Shown one piece after another: positions 26,661 to 33,760 of a stretch of 36,649 nucleotides of DNA. Positions within the stretch are counted from its first letter, which is position 1; every line of letters starts with the position of its first letter. This DNA is from Streptomyces aurantiacus (GTDB lineage Bacteria; Actinomycetota; Actinomycetes; Streptomycetales; Streptomycetaceae). Location: the NCBI RefSeq assembly GCF_001418335.1, contig NZ_LIPP01000069.1:26865-63513 (forward strand), given 5' to 3'. Both the position numbers and the translations under genes were made by a program. Under the pieces are notes generated by a model. That model was given only the letters and a program-made list of their open reading frames with translations, did not search any database and had not been told where the DNA came from.

Positions 26661-27131
26661 TCAGCCGGGCACGGAGTCCTCGTCGACGATGTGCATGGCG
26701 GCCTCCTCCGCCGAGGCCGCCGCTCCGTCGATGCCCACGTCGGTGGCGATCGCTCCGCTCTCCTCGTCCTCGTGCGCGCCTTCGTCGGGGGCCACGAGAC
26801 GTCCGGAGCGGATGGTGCCCACTTCGTTGTCCAGGGGTTCCCCGTCCGAGTCGGGGGAGTCTCCGATGCCGTCGCCGTCAGGTGTCGCGATGTCCGGAAG
26901 TTCTTCCGCGAGACGTTCGTCGAGGGTTTCACCGTGGTGCCGCTCGGCCGCCGTCACGTCGTTGCGCTCCACCGCCCAGGGGCGTTCCGGAGGTGACCAG
27001 CCCCGGTCCAGAGGGTCGCTCACACCGTCGATGTCCAGGGTGTCCTCGGCGTCCAGCAGCCCGGCGTCGTCCTGAACCTCGGATCCGTCGGGCTGGTAGA
27101 CATCGTCTCCCCATCCGTCGGCACTGTCCAC
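26661..27131 (-). CDS. Acidic DUF5709-like protein
   Basis: 156-residue, very acidic, apparently unstructured protein. GTG 27131 follows GGAGG with 5 nt spacing. Recognisable family pattern: [53 protein letters not shown], and a C-terminal [11 protein letters not shown] assign it to the actinobacterial DUF5709 family from memory of this pattern; its function is not known to me. The first gene of a possible two-gene unit with L31 type B (61-bp gap). Its composition suggests a chaperone-like or nucleic-acid-mimic role only in the broadest sense; no domain supports that. Confidence 0.78.
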   Translation of the reverse strand: MDSADGWGDDVYQPDGSEVQDDAGLLDAEDTLDIDGVSDPLDRGWSPPERPWAVERNDVTAAERHHGETLDERLAEELPDIATPDGDGIGDSPDSDGEPLDNEVGTIRSGRLVAPDEGAHEDEESGAIATDVGIDGAAASAEEAAMHIVDEDSVPG

Positions 27132-27493
27132 GGGTACCTCCAGGTGCTGTGGGCCGGCCTGCTGTCACCGCGTTCGGCGGCGGGTACGCGGACCGCTCGG
27201 CCCCGGCCTCCCCCGTACGGAACACGTGGAACCGGGTGGTTCCCGGGCGTTCCCCCGAGCCGGTGCCGACATCCACACTTCCACCTCTCTTCGACACCGC
27301 GCAACGGCACGGAGCCCGGCCGCGCGGGTCGGACCGCTCACCGGGCGGCGACCACGGGCCGGGCGGCGAGCGGGACGCGACGGGAGTTCGGCACGGTCAG
27401 GAGCGGGTCTCCCGCAGCCCGATGCCGGCCCGCCCACGCAGGACGGACCGACGCCGGACGGACCCACGCCGGGCCCGCGGAGCGGACGCCCGG
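27132..27493. other. Intergenic region between ABC operon and DUF5709-like gene
   Basis: 362 bp without a supported gene. It holds the end of the ABC operon transcript and the promoter region of the DUF5709-like gene. A small stem with tetraloop is visible at 27228-27243 (GGAACC, GGGT, GGTTCC), about 97 bp upstream of the DUF5709 start. A near-perfect 15-bp tandem duplication is at 27441-27470. No Zur-like or other AT-rich operator is seen. Confidence 0.55.
27441..27470. repeat. 15-bp tandem duplication (14/15 identical)
   Basis: Two adjacent units, GGACGGACCGACGCC and GGACGGACCCACGCC, lie just beyond the end of the ABC operon. They differ at one base. No function apparent. Confidence 0.75.
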
Positions 27494-29284
27494 TCACCCG
27501 TGCCAGGACCGCCACAGCGCCGCGTACGCGCCGTCCGCCACGACCAGCTGGTCGTGGCTGCCGAGCTCGCTGATGCGGCCGTTCTCGACGACGGCGATGA
27601 CGTCCGCGTCATGGGCGGTGTGCAGTCGGTGCGCGATGGCGACCACGGTACGGCCGTCCAGGACACGGGCCAGGGAACGCTCCAGGTGCCGGGCCGCTCG
27701 CGGGTCGAGGAGCGAGGTGGCCTCGTCCAGGACCAGCGTGTGCGGGTCGGCGAGCACCAGGCGTGCGAGCGCGATCTGCTGGGCCTGGGCCGGCGTGAGC
27801 AAGACACCACCCGAGCCGACCTCGGTGTCGAGACCGTCGTCCAGCGCCCGCGCCCAGCCGTCGGCGTCGACCGCGCCGAGGGCGGCCCACAGCTCGGCGT
27901 CGTCGGCGTCCGTACGGGCGAGGAGCAGGTTGTCGCGCAGGGCGCCCACGAAGACGTGGTGCTCCTGGTTGACCAGTGCCACGTGCGAGCGGACACGTTC
28001 CGCGGACATCCGGGACAGCTCCGCGCCGCCCAGGGTGACCGTGCCGGAGCGGGGTGCGTAGATTCCGGCGAGCAGCCGGCCCAGTGTGGACTTGCCCGCG
28101 CCGGACGGGCCGACCAGGGCCAGCCGGGTGCCGGGCGCGACCTCCAGGGAGACCTTGCGCAGGACATCGACGCCCGCCCGGTAGCCGAAGTGCACCTCGT
28201 CGGCGTGCACGTCACGCCCGTCGGGCGCCAGCGATCCGTCCCCCGCGTCGGGCTCGATGTCACGGACGCCCACCAGCCGGGCCAGCGACACCTGTGCCAC
28301 CTGGAGCTCGTCGTACCAGCGCAGGATCAGGCTCACCGGGTCGACGAGCATCTGCGCGATCAGGGCGCCCGTCGTCAGCTGGCCCACCCCGATCCAGCCC
28401 TGGAGGACGAAGGACCCGCCGATCATCAGGACCGAGCAGAGGACCGTGACGTGGGTGGCGTTGATGACGGGGAACAGCACCGACCGCAGCCAGAGGGTGT
28501 ACCGCTCCCAGGCGGTCCACTCCCTGACCCGCCGGTCCGACAGATCGATGCGGCGCGCGGCCAGGCGATGCGCCTCGACGGTGCGCCCGGCGTCCACGGT
28601 CTCGGCGAGCACGGCGGCCACGGCCGCGTAACCGGCGGCCTCGGAGCGGTAGGCCGACGGGGCGCGCCTGAAGTACCAGCGGCAGCCGACCACCAGGAGC
28701 GGGACGGCGATCAGCACCGCGGGTGCGAGCGGCGGCGCGGTCACGACGAGCCCGCCGAGCAGCAGCACCACCCACACCACACCGATGGCCAGCTGGGGTA
28801 CGGCCTCTCGCATGGCGCTGGCCAGCCGGTCGATGTCCGTGGTGATGCGGGACAGCAGATCGCCCGTACCGGCCCGCTCCAGGACGCCCGGCGGCAGGCC
28901 CACAGCCCGTACGAGGAAGTCCTCGCGCAGGTCGGCCAGCATCCGCTCACCGAGCATGGCCCCGCGCAGCCGTACCTGGTGCACGAAAACGGCCTGGACG
29001 ACCAGGGCGAGGGCGAACAGCGCGACGATGCGCTCGATGTGCAGCTCGCGCGCGGCCGTCGCGCCGTCGGAGACGTGCTGGACCAGGGAGCCCAGCAGGT
29101 AGGGGCCCGCCATCGAGGAGACGACGGCGACCGTGTTGACGGCGACGAGCGCCAGGAAGGCCCGGCGATGCCGTTGGAACAGTTCGGCCACGTAGGCGCG
29201 TACGGTCGCGGGGGCGCCGACGGGCAGGGTCTCCGCCGTCGTCGGGGCCGCCGGGTCGTAGGCCGGTGGCGCCACGCCGATCAT
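27494..29284 (-). CDS. ABC exporter half-transporter with degenerate signature motif
   Basis: 596-residue fused membrane-plus-ATPase subunit. Hydrophobic spans in residues about 40-330 form the exporter membrane domain. In the nucleotide-binding domain, Walker A GPSGAGKST (392-400), Walker B LVLDEATS with catalytic Glu521, and H-loop His552 (AIAHRLH) are intact, but the signature reads LTPAQ (496-500) in place of LSGGQ. Its ATG overlaps the stop of the upstream half-transporter (ATGA, 29281-29284), so the two are translationally coupled and should form a 1:1 heterodimer. The changed signature pairs with the damaged Walker A of the partner, leaving one working ATP site. The cargo is unknown; efflux of a small hydrophobic compound is the usual role. 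Confidence 0.92.
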   Translation of the reverse strand: MIGVAPPAYDPAAPTTAETLPVGAPATVRAYVAELFQRHRRAFLALVAVNTVAVVSSMAGPYLLGSLVQHVSDGATAARELHIERIVALFALALVVQAVFVHQVRLRGAMLGERMLADLREDFLVRAVGLPPGVLERAGTGDLLSRITTDIDRLASAMREAVPQLAIGVVWVVLLLGGLVVTAPPLAPAVLIAVPLLVVGCRWYFRRAPSAYRSEAAGYAAVAAVLAETVDAGRTVEAHRLAARRIDLSDRRVREWTAWERYTLWLRSVLFPVINATHVTVLCSVLMIGGSFVLQGWIGVGQLTTGALIAQMLVDPVSLILRWYDELQVAQVSLARLVGVRDIEPDAGDGSLAPDGRDVHADEVHFGYRAGVDVLRKVSLEVAPGTRLALVGPSGAGKSTLGRLLAGIYAPRSGTVTLGGAELSRMSAERVRSHVALVNQEHHVFVGALRDNLLLARTDADDAELWAALGAVDADGWARALDDGLDTEVGSGGVLLTPAQAQQIALARLVLADPHTLVLDEATSLLDPRAARHLERSLARVLDGRTVVAIAHRLHTAHDADVIAVVENGRISELGSHDQLVVADGAYAALWRSWHG

Positions 29285-31080
29285 GCCGTCTCCTCTATTT
29301 CTTCCAGTTCCCGCAGATGGGTCAGCTCGTGCGCGGCGGCCTCGTCGTCGGTCTCACGGGTCACCACCACGCGGTACCGCGCGTCGCTGTGCAGCAGTTC
29401 GCGGTGTACGCCGACCGCCGCCACCTCGCCCTCGTGGACGAGTACGACCCGGTCCGCACGGTCGAGGAGCAGCGGTGACGAGGTGAACACCACCGTCGTG
29501 CGTCCCTGGCGCAGCGACCGGATCCCGTCGGCGATCCGTGCCTCGGTGTGCGAGTCGACCGCGGACGTCGGTTCGTCCAGGACCAGCACCCCCGGGGCCG
29601 TGACCAGTGACCGGGCCAGTGCGAGACGCTGGCGCTGGCCGCCCGACAGGGAGCGGCCGCGTTCGGTGATCCGGGCGTCCATTGCGTCGTCCGCGGTCGG
29701 CGCCCCCTGGGAGAGGGCGTCCAGGACGTCGCCGCACTGTGCCGCCGACAGCGCCTCCTCGGGGCTGACGTCTCCGGAGGCGGGCACGTCGAGCAGTTCG
29801 CGCAGCGTCCCGGAGAGCAGGACCGGATCCTTGTCCTGGACGAGGACGGCGCTGCGGGCGGAGCCGAGGGGCAGTTCGTCGAGCGGAACGCCTCCGACCA
29901 GCGCAGACGGCAGCTCCGAGGAGTCCGCCGTATGACCGCCGAGCCGCTCGGCCAGTTCGCCCGCGGCGTCCGGGTCGCCGCACACCACGGCGGTGAACCG
30001 TCCGGCGGGCGCGAGCAGACCGGTCGTGGGGTCGTACAGGTCCCCGGACGGCACGACCGCCTCGCGCGACCCCTCGCCGTCCGTGGCCCGCTCCAGCGAC
30101 AGCACCCGCGCCGCGCGCTTGGCGGACGGCCGGGAGAAGGAGTACGCCATCGCGATCTCCTCGAAGTGCCGCAACGGGTAGGAGAGGATCATGACCGCGC
30201 TGTACACGGTGACCATCTCACCGACGGTGATCCGGCCCTCGCGAGCCAGGTTCACGCCGTGCCAGACGACCGCGATCAGCAGAAGTCCGGGCAGCAGGAC
30301 CTGGATCGCGGAGATCAGCGCCCACATGCGGGCGCTGCGCACGGCGGCATGCCGGACCTCCTGCGAGGCGCGGCGGTAGCGGTCGAGGAACAGTTCCTCG
30401 CCGCCGATGCCGCGCAGCACGCGCAGGCCCGCGACGGTGTCGGTGGCCAGCTCCGTGGCGCGGCCCGCCTTCTCACGCTGGAAGTCGGCGCGGCGGGTGG
30501 CCCGGGGCAGCAGCGGAAGCACCGACAGCGCCAGGACGGGCATGCCCACGGCGACGACGATGCCGAGCGCCGGCTGGTAGACGACGAGGGCGACGCAGAC
30601 GAGCACGATGGTCACCGCTGCCGCGGTGAACCGCGAGACGGCCTCCACGAGCCAGCCGATCTTCTCCACGTCGCCGGTGGAGACCGCGACGACCTCGCCG
30701 GCCGCGACGCGCCGTGTCAGCGCCGAGCCCAGCACGGCGGTCCTGCGGGCCAGCAACTGCTGGACGCGCGCGGCAGCGGTGATCCAGTTGGTGACCGCGG
30801 CCCGGTGCAGCATGGTGTCGCCCAGCGCGATACCGACTCCACAGAGCGCCATCAGCCCGCCCGCGGCGGCGAGTCGCGCACCGGAGCGGTCGACGACGGC
30901 CTGGACCGCGAAGCCGACGCAGAAGGGCAGCGAGGACACGGACACGAAGTGCAGCAGTCCCCAGAGCAGGGCCTTCAGCTGTCCGCCGAGCTGATTCCGG
31001 CCGAGCCACACAAGGAATCGGGGCCCCGAGCGTGCGTCCGGCACACCCGGGTCGGGATACGGAAGGTCTTGAATCTGCAT
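29281..31080 (-). CDS. ABC exporter half-transporter with degenerate Walker A and H-loop
   Basis: 599-residue exporter subunit with membrane spans in residues about 30-310. Its nucleotide-binding domain has a canonical signature LSGGQRQR (478-485) and Walker B LVLDEPTS with Glu503, but Walker A is destroyed: CGDPDAAGE (367-375) lacks the GxxxxGKS/T Lys and Ser/Thr. The H-loop His is Ser534 (VFTSSPLL). Hence it cannot bind ATP normally at its own site but supplies the signature to the partner's intact site. The region between Walker A and signature is also shortened. ATG 31080 has only a weak GGGA nearby. First gene of the pair; divergent from the L,D-transpeptidase-like gene. Confidence 0.92.
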   Translation of the reverse strand: MQIQDLPYPDPGVPDARSGPRFLVWLGRNQLGGQLKALLWGLLHFVSVSSLPFCVGFAVQAVVDRSGARLAAAGGLMALCGVGIALGDTMLHRAAVTNWITAAARVQQLLARRTAVLGSALTRRVAAGEVVAVSTGDVEKIGWLVEAVSRFTAAAVTIVLVCVALVVYQPALGIVVAVGMPVLALSVLPLLPRATRRADFQREKAGRATELATDTVAGLRVLRGIGGEELFLDRYRRASQEVRHAAVRSARMWALISAIQVLLPGLLLIAVVWHGVNLAREGRITVGEMVTVYSAVMILSYPLRHFEEIAMAYSFSRPSAKRAARVLSLERATDGEGSREAVVPSGDLYDPTTGLLAPAGRFTAVVCGDPDAAGELAERLGGHTADSSELPSALVGGVPLDELPLGSARSAVLVQDKDPVLLSGTLRELLDVPASGDVSPEEALSAAQCGDVLDALSQGAPTADDAMDARITERGRSLSGGQRQRLALARSLVTAPGVLVLDEPTSAVDSHTEARIADGIRSLRQGRTTVVFTSSPLLLDRADRVVLVHEGEVAAVGVHRELLHSDARYRVVVTRETDDEAAAHELTHLRELEEIEETA

Positions 31081-31271
31081 GGCGTCCCAGGAGCTCGTAG
31101 TACGGGGGGAAGAGGCAACAAACTGTGAAAGGTTCGCGTCGTAGCGTGTCCGCAGGCAAACGGTTTTCCGTCGTGGGGCAAAGATTCGGCCCGGACCGCC
31201 CGGATATGGCCGGTAGGCCGAGGGGTGGGCGCGATCGTCCGGATCGTGGTGCGACGATGGAGGGTATGCGA

Positions 31272-32015
31272 ATGAGTGGTGCGATGCGCCGGACAGCCGT
31301 GGCCGCTGTCCTCGGTGCCCTGGTGATGCCCCTGACGGCCTGCGGCGGCTCGGACGGCGGAAGCGGCGAGAAGAGCAACGGGCGGGCGGGCGGCGGGTCC
31401 CGGCCCGAACAGGCGCGCACCGTCGACCTCAAGCGCATCCCCGATGTGGGGGACAAGCTGCAGAAGCAGATACCCGCAGAATCCCGCCAGGTCGTCGCCG
31501 TCTACGGACAGGGCAAGGACTCGGCGGACTCCACGATCGTCCTCTACACCAAGTCCGGTACGACCTGGGACAAGACCCGCAGTTGGGAAGGGCACAACGG
31601 CAAGAAGGGCTGGGCGACCAACCACCGCGAGGGCGACCGGCGCAGCCCCGTCGGGGTGTTCACGCTCAGCGACTCGGGCGGCGTCCTCGCCGACCCCGGT
31701 GCCAAGCTCCCGTACACGGAGTCCGCGGGCTTCCAGGCCCCGCACTACTGGTCCAAGTCGCACTGGAACGACTTCGACTACGTCATCGCCATCGACTACA
31801 ACCGCGTCAAGGGCACCTCGCCGAACGACCCGACGCGCCCTCAGGGCCAGTCCAAGGGCGGCAGTATCTGGCTGCACATGGACCACGGCAGCGGCACGTC
31901 GGCCTGCGTGAGCCTGCCCAAGTCGGGCATGGAGTACCTGCTGCGCACCCTCGACCCGGACCAGCACCCGGTCGTGGTGATGGGCGACAAGACGGACCTC
32001 AAGGCCAAGGCCTGA
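31272..32015 (+). CDS. Lipoprotein with L,D-transpeptidase (YkuD-like) domain
   Basis: 247-residue exported lipoprotein. ATG 31272 follows GGAGGG by 7 nt; ATGs at 31257 and 31266 are less well placed. A lipoprotein signal ends in LTAC, giving lipidated Cys24, then a Gly/Ser-rich linker. The catalytic domain resembles L,D-transpeptidases: TIVLYTKSGTTWDKTRSWEG, RSPVGVFTLSD, and the active-site stretch SIWLHMDHGSGTSACVSLP with His202 and probable nucleophile Cys212. The motif differs from the common HG-x14-17-S-HGC form, so it belongs to a divergent branch. It probably acts on peptidoglycan peptides at the outer face of the membrane. Divergent from the ABC operon. Confidence 0.82.
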   Translation: MSGAMRRTAVAAVLGALVMPLTACGGSDGGSGEKSNGRAGGGSRPEQARTVDLKRIPDVGDKLQKQIPAESRQVVAVYGQGKDSADSTIVLYTKSGTTWDKTRSWEGHNGKKGWATNHREGDRRSPVGVFTLSDSGGVLADPGAKLPYTESAGFQAPHYWSKSHWNDFDYVIAIDYNRVKGTSPNDPTRPQGQSKGGSIWLHMDHGSGTSACVSLPKSGMEYLLRTLDPDQHPVVVMGDKTDLKAKA

Positions 32016-32020
32016 CAGCC

Positions 32021-32110
32021 CCGTTACCTCGTCACCCGTTACCCCGTCACCCGCTACCCGTCACCCGCTACCAGTCACCCGTTCACCAGTCACCGTTCAC
32101 CAGTCACTAC
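32021..32110. repeat. Six imperfect 14-15-bp tandem repeats between convergent genes
   Basis: GTCAC recurs at 32031, 32046, 32060, 32074, 32089 and 32103 with spacing 15, 14, 14, 15, 14; between them are variants of CCCGYTACC or CCGTTCACC. The array fills almost the whole gap between two convergent stop codons, where a hairpin terminator would be expected and none is seen. Confidence 0.8.
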
Positions 32111-32145
32111 GGGCCACCGCCGCCAAGGCCTCCAGCAGCAAAGCC

Positions 32146-33642
32146 TCAGTAGTAGTGGCGCAGCGACGGCCAAAGACGGGACCACGGCTTCGTGGTTCCC
32201 GAGCACAGCACCACCGCCGCGCCCTGTTCCTCGTTCTCCACCTCGTGTCCGTTGTCCACGCGTGCGACCTGTCGGCAGTCGGTGAAGTACCGCTCGATGC
32301 CGTCGGCGTCCTCCTGACGGACGACGAGGACCGGTCCGTCGGCCGAGTCGGGCGGCGGGCCCCAGTCGGCGTAGCTCATATGGCCGGAATAGGGGCGGGG
32401 CAGCCCGCGTGCGGGCCCGTAGTGGTCGAGGGCGCCCGCCTCGCCGTAGTTCTGTGTGAAGACCACGGCGCGCGCCCGCTCACGTGCGGGAATCGCGGAC
32501 CACCCGCGCGCGGTTGCGTCGGCCAGCGCCGGCCAACCCACCTGCTCGCCCTGCTCCTTGTTGAGCGCCATCGGCACGGTGAGCGCACTCTGCGGAAGTA
32601 CGGGCAAGGTCACCATCGTATTGATCGCGACGGCCGCGACCACGGCCGCCGAGGGCCACGTACGGCCATGCCGCCGTGCCCAGCGGACGGCGGGCTCGCA
32701 GCCCGCCACGAGCAGCACGAGCAGCAGCGGAACGACGTAGTACCCCTTGCCGCCCAGGGCCAGAACCATCACGCACACCAGCGGGTACGCCACCGCGGTC
32801 GCCCGGGCCCACCGCAGCGCCGGATCGCGCCACAGCCGCAGCCAGCCCGCGACCCACACGGGCACGAACAGCGGGGAGAGGTAGATGAGTTGCTCCGGCA
32901 CGAACAGGATCCGGTTCTCGGTCCCGTCGTCCGTACCGATGCCCTCCGCCACCGTCAGCTGGGGCCAGTCGTGGTCGGCCTGCCACCAGAGGTTGGGCGC
33001 CGCCACCACAAGGGCCGCGGCCACGCCGGCGAGCAGCCACGGGCTGCGCAGCACCCGCCGCGGACCCACGGCGAGCACGGCCGCGAGAAGTGCGACGACC
33101 AGCAGCGCCACGAGGTACTTGTTCAGCAGGCCGGCCCCGACGCACAGGCCGATCGGCAGCCACCACCGCCCGTCACCGGTACGCAGCAGCCGTAGCGCCA
33201 GCCAGCAGATCACCAGCCACGCCAGCAGGTCGAAGCCGGCGGTCGACAGCATGTGCCCGACCGCCAACGGTTGTGCGGACACGGCCGCGAGCCCGGCGGC
33301 AAGCACCTGCGTGCTCCGGTCGCCTCCCAACTCCCGCGCGACGAGGGCGACCACCACGACGGTGGCGACGAGGGCGAGCGTCGCCGGGACCCGCAACCCG
33401 ACGGTGGAGTCCCCGAGCACCTCGGTGGCGGCCCGCGCGAGGAACGGTGTCAGCGGCGGCTGGTCGACGTATCCCCACGCCGGGTGATCGCCTGCCGCGA
33501 GGAAGTACAACTCGTCCCGGTGGTAACCGTATCGGCCGGACAGCGCGGTCAGGGCGACGGCCAGGACGGCCGCCAGGCCTGCCACAGGGCCGAGAGCGAA
33601 CCGAGGTAATTCGCGTGCTGCGTCGCCCCGTTCCCGATCCAT
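32146..33642 (-). CDS. GT39-type membrane glycosyltransferase (ArnT/PMT-like), contains TTA codon
   Basis: 498-residue polytopic glycosyltransferase using a polyprenyl-phosphate sugar at the outer membrane face. The first extracytoplasmic loop has the catalytic acidic pair in GYHRDELYFLAAGDHPAWGY followed by VDQPPLTPFLAR, diagnostic for the GT39/PMT_2 group. About ten hydrophobic spans follow, for example VVVVALVARELGG, LVALLVVALLAAVLAVGP, YPLVCVMVLALGG and VVPLLLVLLVAGC. The C-terminal 110 residues are a soluble outer domain. ATG 33642 has GAGGGGG about 4-5 nt upstream. Codon 12 is TTA (33609-33607), the only TTA in any gene of the window, so translation should depend on the bldA leucyl-tRNA. 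It is divergent from the PNGase-like gene. Confidence 0.88.
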   Translation of the reverse strand: MDRERGDAARELPRFALGPVAGLAAVLAVALTALSGRYGYHRDELYFLAAGDHPAWGYVDQPPLTPFLARAATEVLGDSTVGLRVPATLALVATVVVVALVARELGGDRSTQVLAAGLAAVSAQPLAVGHMLSTAGFDLLAWLVICWLALRLLRTGDGRWWLPIGLCVGAGLLNKYLVALLVVALLAAVLAVGPRRVLRSPWLLAGVAAALVVAAPNLWWQADHDWPQLTVAEGIGTDDGTENRILFVPEQLIYLSPLFVPVWVAGWLRLWRDPALRWARATAVAYPLVCVMVLALGGKGYYVVPLLLVLLVAGCEPAVRWARRHGRTWPSAAVVAAVAINTMVTLPVLPQSALTVPMALNKEQGEQVGWPALADATARGWSAIPARERARAVVFTQNYGEAGALDHYGPARGLPRPYSGHMSYADWGPPPDSADGPVLVVRQEDADGIERYFTDCRQVARVDNGHEVENEEQGAAVVLCSGTTKPWSRLWPSLRHYY

Positions 33643-33724
33643 AGCGCCCCCTCGCCGGCCGGTCGCACCACGGTACTGGCGAGGTCCGGCCCGGTCGAGG
33701 GTCCTGTCACGAGCCGAGGCCGCA

Positions 33725-33753
33725 TTGCGGCCCGGGCTAACTCCCCGTAGAAC
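33725..33753 (+). promoter_or_regulatory. Sigma70-type promoter giving a leaderless PNGase-like transcript
   Basis: TTGCGG (33725-33730) and TAGAAC (33748-33753) are 17 bp apart. The predicted transcript start is within a base or so of ATG 33761, and no Shine-Dalgarno sequence precedes that ATG. Together these predict a leaderless mRNA, common in Streptomyces. Confidence 0.55.
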
Positions 33754-33760
33754 ACCGCCC

